NCBI RefSeq assembly: GCF_051014445.1 | Contig: NW_027488365.1 | Location: 3,038,001 to 3,102,000, forward strand | Origin: Colletes latitarsis | Taxonomy: Eukaryota; Arthropoda; Insecta; Hymenoptera; Colletidae | Direction: 5' to 3' | Length of the DNA: 64,000 bases | In this document: one piece after another, positions 36,241 through 49,235 of the stretch | How positions within the stretch are numbered: the first letter of the stretch is position 1 | How the letters are laid out: each line of letters opens with the position of its first letter | Translations under genes and position numbers: made by a program | Notes under the pieces: model-generated | What the model was told of the DNA's origin: nothing | The model's database searches: none | The model's input: only the letters and a program-made list of their open reading frames with translations

Positions 36241-39200
36241 AGGATAACGCATGTTAGGTCTAGGTTAGTCCTGGGATTATCACTCATCAGACTCATATTT
36301 TCGCATTCTTCACATACTTGTTGAACGGATCCTGGGTTTTTTCTGGTTTGGATCACGTAGTAATGTAGGACCACACTGAAACAGTCAATTAAACCTGGTT
36401 TCGATCAATATTTTAGAGAATAATTCATGTTAGGTCTAGGTTAGCCCTGGGATTATCACTCATCAGACTCATACTTTCGCATTCGTCACATACTTGTTGA
36501 ACGGATCCTGGGTTTTTTCTGGCTTGGTTCACGTAGTAATGTGGTACCACACTGAAACATTCAATTAAACCTGATCTTGATAAATATTTGAGAGGATAAC
36601 GCATGTTAGGTTTGGGTTAAGTCTAGGATTTGCCTTCATCAGGCTCATACTTTCGCATATTTCTCATACTTGATGCCTAGATCCTGGGCTGTTTCTGGAT
36701 TGTATCACGTAGTAATGTGGTACCACGCTGAAACAGTCAATTAAACCTGGTTTCGATCAATATTTTAGAGGATAACGCAAGTTAGGTCTGGCATAGGTCT
36801 GGGATTCGCCCTCATCAGTCTCATACTTTCGCGTTTTTCACATACTTGTTGACCTGATCGAGGGTTTTTTCTGCTTTGGATCACGTAGTAAAGTGGTACC
36901 ACATTGAAACAGTCCATTAAACCTGGTTTGGATCAATATTTTAGAGGATAACGCATGTTAGGTCTAGGTTAGCCCTGGGATCATCACTCATCAGACTCAT
37001 ATTTTCGCATACTTCACATACTTGTTGAACAGATCATGGGTTTTTTCTGGTTTGGGTCACGTAGTACTGTGATACCACACTGAAACAGTCGATTAAACCT
37101 GGTTTGGATCAATATTTTAGAGGATAACGCATGTTAGGTCTAGGTTAGGTTTGGGATTTTCACTCATCAGACTCATACTTTCGCATTCTTCACATACTTG
37201 TTGAACGGATCCTGGGTTTTTTCTGGTTTGGATCACGTAGTAATGTGGGTCCACACTGAAACAATCAATTAAACCTGGTCTTGATAAATATTTTTGAGGA
37301 TAACGCATGTTAGGTCTGGGATAGGTCTGGGATTTGCCCTCATCAGACTCATACTTTCGCACACTTCACATACTCGTTGAACAGATTCTGGGTTTTTTCT
37401 GGTTTGGATCACGTAGTAATGTGGTACCACACTGAAACAGTCTATTAAACCTGGTTTCGATCAATATTTTAGAGGATAACGCATGTTAGGTCTAGGTTAG
37501 GCCTGGGATTTTCACTCATCAGGCTCATACTTTCGCATTCTTCACATACTTGTTGAACGGATCCTGGGTTTTTTCTGGTTTGGATCACGTAGTAATGTAG
37601 AACCACACTGAAACAGTCAATTAAACCTGGTTTCGATCAATAGTTTAGAGAATAATTCATGCTAGGTCTAGGTTAGGTCTGGGATTTGCTCTCATCAGGC
37701 TCATTCTTTCGCATATTTCTCATACTTGATGGCTAGATCCTGGGCTTTTTCTGGATTGCATCACGTAGTAATGAAGTACAACACTGAAACAGTCAATTAA
37801 ACCTGGTTTCCATCAATATCGTAGAGGACAACGCAAGTTAGGTCTGGGATAGGTCTGCGATTTTCACTCATCAGACTCATACTTTCGCATTCCTCACATA
37901 CTTGTTGAACTGATCCTGGGTTTTTTCTGGTTTGGATCACGTAGGAATGTGGTACCACACTGAAACAGTCGATTAAACTTGGTTTCGATCAATATTTTAG
38001 AGGATAACGCAAGTTAGGTCTGGGATAGGTCTGGGATTTGACCTCATCAGACTCATACTATCGCACACTTCACATACCCGTTGAACAGATCCTGGGTTAT
38101 TTTCTGGTTTGGATCACATAGTAATGTGGTACCACACTGAAACAGTCGATTAAACCAGGTTTCGATCAATATCTTAGAGTATAACTCATGTTAGGTCTAG
38201 GTTAGGCCTGGGATTTTCATTTATCAGACTCATACTTTCGCACTCTTCACATACTTGTTGAACGGATCCTGGGTTTTTTCTGGTTTGGATCACGTAGTAA
38301 TGTGGTACCACACTGAAACAGTCGATTAAACCTGGTTTCGATCAGTATTTTAGAGGATAACCCAAGATAAGTCTGGGATAGGTCTGGGATTTGACCTCAT
38401 CAGACTCATACTTTCGCGTTTTTCACATACTTGTTGAACAGATCCTGGGTTTTTTCTGGTTTGGATCACGTAGTAGTGTGGTACCACACTGAAACAGTCC
38501 ATTAAACCTGCTTGCGATCAATATTTTAGAGGCTAACGCATGTTAGGTCTGGGTTAGGTCTGGGATTTGCTCTCATCAGGCTCATTCTTTCGCATATTTC
38601 TCATACTTGATGGCTAGATCCTGGGCTTTTTCTGGATTGCATCACGTAGTAATGTAGTACCACACTGAAACAGTCAATGAAACCTGGTTTCCATCAATAT
38701 TTTAGAGGACAACGCAAGTTAGGTCTAGGTAAGGCCTGAGATTTTCACTGATCAGACTCATACTTTCGCATCCTTCACATACTTGTTGAACGGATCCTGG
38801 GCTATTTCTGGATTGGATCACGTAGTAATGTGGTACCTCACTGAAACGGTCAATTAAACCTGGTTTCGATCAATATTTTAGAGGATAACGCAAGTTAGGT
38901 CTGGGATAGGTCTGGGATTTGCCCTCATCAGGCTCATACTTTCGCGTTTTTCACATACTTGTTGAACAGATCATGGGTTTTTTCTGGTTTGGGTCACGTA
39001 GTACTGTGATACCACACTGAAACAGTCGATTAAACCTGGTTTCGATCAATATTTTAGAGGATAACGCATGTTAGGTCTAGGGTAGCCCTGGGATTTTCAC
39101 TCATCAGACTCATACTTTCGCATTCTTCACATACTTGTTGAACTGATCCTGGGTTTTTTCTGGTTTGGATTACGTAGTAATGTGGTACCACACTGAAACA

Positions 39201-39946
39201 GTCGATTAAACCTGGTTTCGATCAATATTTTAGAGGATAACGCATGTTAGGTCTAGGTTAGCCCTGGGATTTTCACTCATCAGACTCATACTTTCGCATT
39301 CTTCTCATACTTGTTAAACTGATCCTGGGTTTTTTCTGGTTTGGATCACGTAGTAATGTGGTACCACACTAAAACAGTCGATTAAACCTGGTTTCGATCA
39401 ATATTTTTGAGGATAACGCATGTTAGGTCTAGGTTAGGTCTGGGATTTTCACTCATCAGACTCATACCTTCGCATTCTTCACATACTTGTTGAACGGATC
39501 CTGGGTTTTTTCTGGTTTGGATCACGTAGTAATGTGGTACCACACCGAAACAGTCAATTAAACCTGGTTTTGATGAATATTTTAGAGAATAATTCATGTT
39601 AGGCCAGACCTAACATGGTTAGGTCTAGGATTTGCCCTCATCAGGCTCATACTTTCGCATTTTTCACATACTTGTTGAACAGATCCTGGGCTTTTTCTGG
39701 ATTGCATCACGTAGTAATGAAGTACAACACTGAAACACTCAATTAAACCTGGTTTCCATCAATATTATTGAGGATAACGCATGTTAGGTCTAGGTTAGGC
39801 CTGGGATTTTCACTCATCAGACTCATACTTTCGCATTCTTCACATACTTTTTGAACGGATCCTGGGTTTTTTCTGGTTTGGATCACGTAGTAGTGTGGTA
39901 CCACACTGAAACATTCCATTAAACCTGGTTTGAATCAATATTTTAG
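36241..39946. repeat. 3,706-bp higher-order repeat, unit 2
   Basis: Nearly identical to unit 1 over about 3.56 kb (36,241 to about 39,799) by eye, including shared private variants such as GTAGAACCACAC and TACTATCGCAC. One seen difference is ACCAAAACAG near 35,664 in unit 1 against ACTAAAACAG here. Hairpin variant at 39595. Confidence 0.87.
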
Positions 39947-41640
39947 AGGATAACGCATGTTAGGTCTGGGTTAGGTCCAGGATTTGCCCTCATCAGGCTC
40001 ATTCTTTCGCATATTTCTCATAGTTCATGGCTAGATCCTTTGCTTTTTCTGGATTGTATCACGTAGTAATGAAGTACAACACTGAAACAGTCAATTAAAC
40101 CTGGTTTCCATCAATATCTTAGAGGGCAACGCAAGTTAGGTCTGGGATAGGTCTGGGATTTTCACTCATCAGACTCATACTTTCGCATTCCTCACATACT
40201 TGTTGAACGGATCCTGGGTTTTTTCTGGTTTGGATCACGTAGTAATGTGGTACCACACTGAAACAGTCGATTAAACCAGGTTTCGATCAATATTTTAGAT
40301 GATAACGCAAGTTATGTCTGGGATAGGTCTGGGATTTGCCCTCATCAGACTGATACTTTCGCATTCTTCACATACTTGTTGAACGGATCCTGGGTTTTTT
40401 CTGGTTTGGATCACGTAGTAATGTGGTACCACACTGAAACAGTCAATTAAACCTGGTTTCGATCAATATTTTAGAGGATAACGCAAGTTAGGTCTGGCAT
40501 AGGTCTGGGATTCGCCCTCATCAGTCTCATACTTTCGCGTTTTTCACATACTTGTTGACCTGATCGAGGGTTTTTTCTGCTTTGGATCACGTAGTAAAGT
40601 GGTACCACATTGAAACAGTCCATTAAACCTGGTTTGGATCAATATTTTAGAGGATAACGCATGTTAGGTCTAGGTTAGCCCTGGGATCATCACTCATCAG
40701 ACTCATATTTTCGCATACTTCACATACTTGTTGAACAGATCATGGGTTTTTTCTGGTTTGGGTCACGTAGTACTGTGATACCACACTGAAACAGTCGATT
40801 AAACCTGGTTTGGATCAATATTTTAGAGGATAACGCATGTTAGGTCTAGGTTAGGTTTGGGATTTTCACTCATCAGACTCATACTTTCGCATTCTTCACA
40901 TACTTGTTGAACGGATCCTGGGTTTTTTCTGGTTTGGATCACGTAGTAATGTGGGTCCACACTGAAACAATCAATTAAACCTGGTCTTGATAAATATTTT
41001 TGAGGATAACGCATGTTAGGTCTGGGATAGGTCTGGGATTTGCCCTCATCAGACTCATACTTTCGCACACTTCACATACTCGTTGAACAGATTCTGGGTT
41101 TTTTCTGGTTTGGATCACGTAGTAATGTGGTACCACACTGAAACAGTCTATTAAACCTGGTTTCGATCAATATTTTAGAGGATAACGCATGTTAGGTCTA
41201 GGTTAGGCCTGGGATTTTCACTCATCAGGCTCATACTTTCGCATTCTTCACATACCCGTTGAACAGATCCTGGGTTATTTTCTGGTTTGGATCACATAGT
41301 AATGTGGTACCACACTGAAACAGTCAATTAAACCTGGTTTCGATCAATAGTTTAGAGAATAATTCATGCTAGGTCTAGGTTAGGTCTGGGATTTGCTCTC
41401 ATCAGGCTCATTCTTTCGCATATTTCTCATACTTGATGGCTAGATCCTGGGCTTTTTCTGGATTGCATCACGTAGTAATGAAGTACAACACTGAAACAGT
41501 CAATTAAACCTGGTTTCCATCAATATCGTAGAGGACAACGCAAGTTAGGTCTGGGATAGGTCTGCGATTTTCACTCATCAGACTCATACTTTCGCATTCC
41601 TCACATACTTGTTGAACTGATCCTGGGTTTTTTCTGGTTT
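39947..41640. repeat. Partial third 3,706-bp unit and flanking satellite
   Basis: From about 40.44 kb the sequence follows unit 2 at a step of 3,706 (for example 37,117 to 40,823). At about 41,253-41,318 it carries a short tract of another monomer type and then returns to the unit 2 order at a step of 3,707. Agreement ends near 41.69 kb. Satellite only. Confidence 0.85.
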
Positions 41641-44600
41641 GGATCACGTAGGAATGTGGTACCACACTGAAACAGTCGATTAAACCTGGTTTCGATCAAT
41701 ATTTTAGATGATAACGCAAGTTATGTCTGGGATAGGTCTGGGATTTGCCCTCATCAGACTGATACTTTCGCATTCTTCACATACTTGTTGAACGGATCCT
41801 GGGTTTTTTCTGGTTTGGATCACGTAGTAATGTGGTACCACACTGAAACAGTCGATTAAACCTGGTTTCGATCAGTATTTTAGAGGATAACGCAAGATAA
41901 GTCTGGGATAGGTCTGGGATTTGACCTCATCAGACTCATACTTTCGCGTTTTTCACATACTTGTTGAACGGATCCTGGGTTTTTTCTGGTTTGGATCACG
42001 TAGTAATGTGGTACCACACTGAAACAGTTGATTAAACCTGGCCTCGATCAATATTTTAGAGGATAACGCATGTTAGGTCTAGGTTAGCCCTGGGATTATC
42101 ACTCATCAGACTCATAGTTTCGCATTCTTCACATACTTGTTGACCGGATCCTGGGTTTTTTCTGGTTTGGTTCACGTAGTAATGTGGTACCACACTGAAA
42201 CATTCAATTAAACCTGATCTTGATAAATATTTGAGAGGATAGCGCATGTTAGGTTTGGGTTAAGTCTAGGATTTGCCCTCATCAGGCTCATACTTTCGCA
42301 TATTTCTCATACTTCATGGCTAGATCCCGGGTTTTTTCTGGTTTGGATCACGTAGTAGTGTGGTACCACACTGAAACATTCCATTAAACCTGGTTTGGAT
42401 CAGTATTTTAGAGGATGACGCATGTTAGGTCTAGGTTAGGTCGGGGATTTTCACTCATCAGACTGATACTTTCGCATTCTACACATACTTGTTGAACGGA
42501 TCCTGGGTTTTTTCTGGTTTGGATCACGTAGTAGTGTGGTACCACACTGAAACATTCCATTAAACCTGGTTTGAATCAATATTTTAGAGGATAACGCATG
42601 TTAGGTCTGGGTTAGGTCCAGGATTTGCCCTCATCAGGCTCATTCTTTCGCATATTTCTCATACTTCATGGCTAGATCCTTTGCTTTTTCTGGATTGTAT
42701 CACGTAGTAATGAAGTACAACACTGAAACAGTCAATTAAACCTGGTTTCCATCAATATCTTACAGGACAACGCAAGTTAGGTCTGGGATAGGTCTGGGAT
42801 TTTCACTCATCAGACTCATACTTTCGCATTCCTCACATACTTGTTGAACGGATCCTGGGTTTTTTCTGGTTTGGATCACGTAGTAGTGTGGTACCACACT
42901 GAAACAGTCCATTAAACCTGGTTTGGATCAATATTTTAGAGGATAACGCATGTTAGGTCTAGGTTAGGTTTGAGATTTTCACTCATCAGACTCATACTTT
43001 CGCATTCTTCACATACTTGTTGAACGGATCCTGGGTTTTTTCTGGTTTGGATCACGTAGTAATGTAGGACCACACTGAAACAGTCAATTAAACCTGGTTT
43101 CGATCAATATTTTAGAGAATAATTCATGCTAGGTCTAGGTTAGGTCTGGGATTTGCTCTCATCAGGCTCATTCTTTCTCATATTTCTCATACTTGATGGC
43201 TAGATCCTGGGCTTTTTCTGGATTGCATCACGTAGTAATGAAGTACAATACTGAAACAGTCAATTAAACCTGGTTTCCATCAATATCTTAGAGGACAACG
43301 CAAGTTAGGTCTGGGATAGGTCTGGGATTTTCACTCATCAGACTCATACTTTCGCATTCCTCACATACTTGTTGAACGGATCCTGGGTTTTTTCTGGTTT
43401 GGATCACGTAGTAATGTGGTACCACACTGAAACAGTCGATTAAACCAGGTTTCGATCAATATTTTAGATGATAACGCAAGTTATGTCTGGGATAGGTCTG
43501 GGATTTGCCCTCATCAGACTGATACTTTCGCATTCTTCACATACTTGTTGAACGGATCCTGGGTTTTTTCTGGTTTGGATCACGTAGTAATGTGGTACCA
43601 CACTGAAACAGTCGATTAAACCTGGTTTCGATCAGTATTTTAGAGGATAACCCAAGATAAGTCTGGGATAGGTCTGGGATTTGACCTCATCAGACTCATA
43701 CTTTCGCGTTTTTCACATACTTGTTGAACAGATCCTGGGTTTTTTCTGGTTTGGATCACGTAGTAGTGTGGTACCACACTGAAACAGTCCATTAAACCTG
43801 CTTGCGATCAATATTTTAGAGGCTAACGCATGTTAGGTCTGGGTTAGGTCTGGGATTTGCTCTCATCAGGCTCATTCTTTCGCATATTTCTCATACTTGA
43901 TGGCTAGATCCTGGGCTTTTTCTGGATTGCATCACGTAGTAATGTAGTACCACACTGAAACAGTCAATGAAACCTGGTTTCCATCAATATTTTAGAGGAC
44001 AACGCAAGTTAGGTCTAGGTAAGGCCTGAGATTTTCACTGATCAGACTCATACTTTCGCATCCTTCACATACTTGTTGAACGGATCCTGGGTTTTTTCTG
44101 GTTTGGATCACGTAGTAATGTGGTACCTCACTGAAACGGTCAATTAAACCTGGTTTCGATCAATATTTTAGAGGATAACGCAAGTTAGGTCTGGGATAGG
44201 TCTGGGATTTGCCCTCATCAGGCTCATACTTTCGCGTTTTTGACATACTTGTTGAACAGATCATGGGTTTTTTCTGGTTTGGGTCACGTAGTACTGTGAT
44301 ACCACACTGAAACAGTCGATTAAACCTGGTTTCGATCAATATTTTAGAGGATAACGCATGTTAGGTCTAGGGTAGCCCTGGGATTTTCACTCATCAGACT
44401 CATACTTTCGCATTCTTCACATACTTGTTGAACTGATCCTGGGTTTTTTCTGGTTTGGATTACGTAGTAATGTGGTACCACACTGAAACAGTCGATTAAA
44501 CCTGGTTTCGATCAATATTTTAGAGGATAACGCATGTTAGGTCTAGGTTAGCCCTGGGATTTTCACTCATCAGACTCATACTTTCGCATTCTTCTCATAC

Positions 44601-45502
44601 TTGTTAAACTGATCCTGGGTTTTTTCTGGTTTGGATCACGTAGTAATGTGGTACCACACTAAAACAGTCGATTAAACCTGGTTTCGATCAATATTTTTGA
44701 GGATAACGCATGTTAGGTCTAGGTTAGGTCTGGGATTTTCACTCATCAGACTCATACCTTCGCATTCTTCACATACTTGTTGAACGGATCCTGGGTTTTT
44801 TCTGGTTTGGATCACGTAGTAATGTGGTACCACACCGAAACAGTCAATTAAACCTGGTTTTGATGAATATTTTAGAGAATAATTCATGTTAGGCCAGACC
44901 TAACATGGTTAGGTCTAGGATTTGCCCTCATCAGGCTCATACTTTCGCATTTTTCACATACTTGTTGAACAGATCCTGGGCTTTTTCTGGATTGCATCAC
45001 GTAGTAATGAAGTACAACACTGAAACACTCAATTAAACCTGGTTTCCATCAATATTATTGAGGATAACGCATGTTAGGTCTAGGTTAGGCCTGGGATTTT
45101 CACTCATCAGACTCATACTTTCGCATTCTTCACATACTTGTTGAACGGATCCTGGGTTTTTTCTGGTTTGGATCACGTAGTAGTGTGGTACCACACTGAA
45201 ACATTCCATTAAACCTGGTTTGAATCAATATTTTAGAGGATAACGCATGTTAGGTCTGGGTTAGGTCCAGGATTTGCCCTCATCAGGCTCATTCTTTCGC
45301 ATATTTCTCATAGTTCATGGCTAGATCCTTTGCTTTTTCTGGATTGTATCACGTAGTAATGAAGTACAACACTGAAACAGTCAATTAAACCTGGTTTCCA
45401 TCAATATCTTAGAGGACAACGCAAGTTAGGTCTGGGATAGGTCTGGGATTTTCACTCATCAGACTCATACTTTCGCATTCCTCACATACTTGTTGAACGG
45501 AT
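41640..45502. repeat. 3.86-kb satellite block, copy 1 of 3
   Basis: Matches 49,236-53,098 at a step of 7,596 (for example 42,056 to 49,652 and 44,672 to 52,268). It contains GGCCTCGATCAATA, CATAGTTTCGC and the hairpin variant at 44885 in identical order. Seen differences are single bases, such as TACAATACTG near 43,244 and TTTTTGACATAC near 44,240. The match ends near 45,502, where GGATCCGGGG replaces GGATCCTGGG. Confidence 0.86.
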
Positions 45503-48500
45503 CCGGGGTTTTTTCTGGTTTGGATCACGTAGTAGTGTGGTACCACACTGAAACAGTCCATTAAACCTGGTTTGGATCAATATTTTAGAGGATAACGCAT
45601 GTTAGGTCTAGGTTAGGTTTGGGATTTTCACTCATCAGACTCATACTTTCGCATTCTTCACATACTTGTTGAACGGATCCTGGGTTTTTTCTGGTTTGGA
45701 TCACGTAGTAATGTAGGACCACACTGAAACAGTCAATTAAACCTGGTTTCGATCAATATTTTAGAGAATAATTCATGCTAGGTCTAGGTTAGGTCTGGGA
45801 TTTGCTCTCATCAGGCTCATTCTTTCGCATATTTCTCATACTTGATGGCTAGATCCTGGGCTTTTTCTGGATTGCATCACGTAGTAATGAAGTACAACAC
45901 TGAAACAGTCAATTAAACCTGGTTTCCATCAATATCTTAGAGGACAACGCAAGTTAGGTCTAGGTTAGGCCTGGGATTTTCATTTATCAGACTCATACTT
46001 TCGCATTCTTCACATACTTGTTGAACTGATCACGGGTTTTTTCTGGTTTGGATCATGTAGGAATGTGGTACCACACTGAAACAGTCGATTAAACCTGGTT
46101 TCGATCAATATTTTAGATGATAACGCAAGTTATGTCTGGGATAGGTCTGGGATTTGCCCTCATCAGACTGATACTTTCGCATTCTTCACATACTTGTTGA
46201 ACGGATCCTGGGTTTTTTCTGGTTTGGATCACGTAGTAATGTGGTACCACACTGAAACAGTCGATTAAACCTGGTTTCGATCAGTATTTTAGAGGATAAC
46301 GCAAGATAAGTCTGGGATAGGTCTGGGATTTGACCTCATCAGACTCATACTTTCGCGTTTTTCACATACTTGTTGAACAGATCCTGGGTTTTTTCTGGTT
46401 TGGATCACGTAGTAGTGTGGTACCACACTGAAACAGTCCATTAAACCTGGTTTTGATGAATATTTTAGAGAATAATTCATGTTAGGCCAGACCTAACATG
46501 GTTAGGTCTAGGATTTGCCCTCATCAGGCTCATACTTTCGCATTTTTCACATACTTGTTGAACAGATCATGGGTTTTTTCTGGTTTGGGTCACGTAGTAC
46601 TGTGATACCACACTGAAACAGTCGATTAAACCTGGTTTCGATCAATATTTTAGAGGATAACGCATGTTAGGTCTAGGGTAGCCCTGGGATTTTCACTCAT
46701 CAGACTCATACTTTCGCATTCTTCACATACTTGTTGAACGGATCCTGGGTTTTTTCTGGTTTGGATCACGTAGTAATGTGGTACCACACTGAAACAGTCG
46801 ATTAAACCTGGTTTCGATCAGTATTTTAGAGGATAACCCAAGATAAGTCTGGGATAGGTCTGGGATTTGACCTCATCAGACTCATACTTTCGCGTTTTTC
46901 ACATACTTGTTGAACAGATCCTGGGTTTTTTCTGGTTTGGATCACGTAGTAGTGTGGTACCACACTGAAACAGTCCATTAAACCTGCTTGCGATCAATAT
47001 TTTAGAGGCTAACGCATGTTAGGTCTGGGTTAGGTCTGGGATTTGCTCTCATCAGGCTCATTCTTTCGCATATTTCTCATACTTGATGGCTAGATCCTGG
47101 GCTTTTTCTGGATTGCATCACGTAGTAATGTAGTACCACACTGAAACAGTCAATGAAACCTGGTTTCCATCAATATTTTAGAGGACAACGCAAGTTAGGT
47201 CTAGGTAAGGCCTGAGATTTTCACTGATCAGACTCATACTTTCGCATCCTTCACATACTTGTTGAACGGATCCTGGGTTTTTTCTGGTTTGGATCACGTA
47301 GTAATGTGGTACCTCACTGAAACGGTCAATTAAACCTGGTTTCGATCAATATTTTAGAGGATAACGCAAGTTAGGTCTGGGATAGGTCTGGGATTTGCCC
47401 TCATCAGGCTCATACTTTCGCGTTTTTCACATACTTGTTGAACAGATCATGGGTTTTTTTCTGGTTTGGGTCACGTAGTACTGTGATACCACACTGAAAC
47501 AGTCGATTAAACCTGGTTTCGATCAATATTTTAGAGGATAACGCATGTTAGGTCTAGGGTAGCCCTGGGATTTTCACTCATCAGACTCATACTTTCGCAT
47601 TCTTCACATACTTGTTGAACTGATCCTGGGTTTTTTCTGGTTTGGATTACGTAGTAATGTGGTACCACACTGAAACAGTCGATTAAACCTGGTTTCGATC
47701 AATATTTTAGAGGATAACGCATGTTAGGTCTAGGTTAGCCCTGGGATTTTCACTCATCAGACTCATACTTTCGCATTCTTCTCATACTTGTTAAACTGAT
47801 CCTGGGTTTTTTCTGGTTTGGATCACGTAGTAATGTGGTACCACACTAAAACAGTCGATTAAACCTGGTTTCGATCAATATTTTTGAGGATAACGCATGT
47901 TAGGTCTAGGTTAGGTCTGGGATTTTCACTCATCAGACTCATACCTTCGCATTCTTCACATACTTGTTGAACGGATCCTGGGTTTTTTCTGGTTTGGATC
48001 ACGTAGTAATGTGGTACCACACCGAAACAGTCAATTAAACCTGGTTTTGATGAATATTTTAGAGAATAATTCATGTTAGGCCAGACCTAACATGGTTAGG
48101 TCTAGGATTTGCCCTCATCAGGCTCATACTTTCGCATTTTTCACATACTTGTTGAACAGATCCTGGGCTTTTTCTGGATTGCATCACGTAGTAATGAAGT
48201 ACAACACTGAAACACTCAATTAAACCTGGTTTCCATCAATATTATTGAGGATAACGCATGTTAGGTCTAGGTTAGGCCTGGGATTTTCACTCATCAGACT
48301 CATACTTTCGCATTCTTCACATACTTGTTGAACGGATCCTGGGTTTTTTCTGGTTTGGATCACGTAGTAGTGTGGTACCACACTGAAACATTCCATTAAA
48401 CCTGGTTTGAATCAATATTTTAGAGGATAACGCATGTTAGGTCTGGGTTAGGTCCAGGATTTGCCCTCATCAGGCTCATTCTTTCGCATATTTCTCATAG

Positions 48501-49235
48501 TTCATGGCTAGATCCTTTGCTTTTTCTGGATTGTATCACGTAGTAATGAAGTACAACACTGAAACAGTCAATTAAACCTGGTTTCCATCAATATCTTAGA
48601 GGACAACGCAAGTTAGGTCTGGGATAGGTCTGGGATTTTCACTCATCAGACTCATACTTTCGCATTCCTCACATACTTGTTGAACGGATCCGGGGTTTTT
48701 TCTGGTTTGGATCACGTAGTAGTGTGGTACCACACTGAAACAGTCCATTAAACCTGGTTTGGATCAATATTTTAGAGGATAACGCATGTTAGGTCTAGGT
48801 TAGGTTTGGGATTTTCACTCATCAGACTCATACTTTCGCATTCTTCACATACTTGTTGAACGGATCCTGGGTTTTTTCTGGTTTGGATCACGTAGTAATG
48901 TAGGACCACACTGAAACAGTCAATTAAACCTGGTTTCGATCAATATTTTAGAGAATAATTCATGCTAGGTCTAGGTTAGGTCTGGGATTTGCTCTCATCA
49001 GGCTCATTCTTTCGCATATTTCTCATACTTGATGGCTAGATCCTGGGCTTTTTCTGGATTGCATCACGTAGTAATGAAGTACAACACTGAAACAGTCAAT
49101 TAAACCTGGTTTCCATCAATATCTTAGAGGACAACGCAAGTTAGGTCTAGGTTAGGCCTGGGATTTTCATTTATCAGACTCATACTTTCGCATTCTTCAC
49201 ATACTTGTTGAACTGATCACGGGTTTTTTCTGGTT
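45503..49235. repeat. Satellite carrying a 3,187-bp tandem repeat
   Basis: With part of the preceding block, 43.52-46.38 kb matches 46.71-49.56 kb at a step of 3,187 (GGATCCGGGG at 45,500 and 48,687; hairpin variant at 44885 and 48072). This equals 18 monomers plus two 9-bp hairpin insertions and one base. A further hairpin variant is at 46478. A T7 run instead of T6 near 47,454 is a small private change. Confidence 0.84.
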
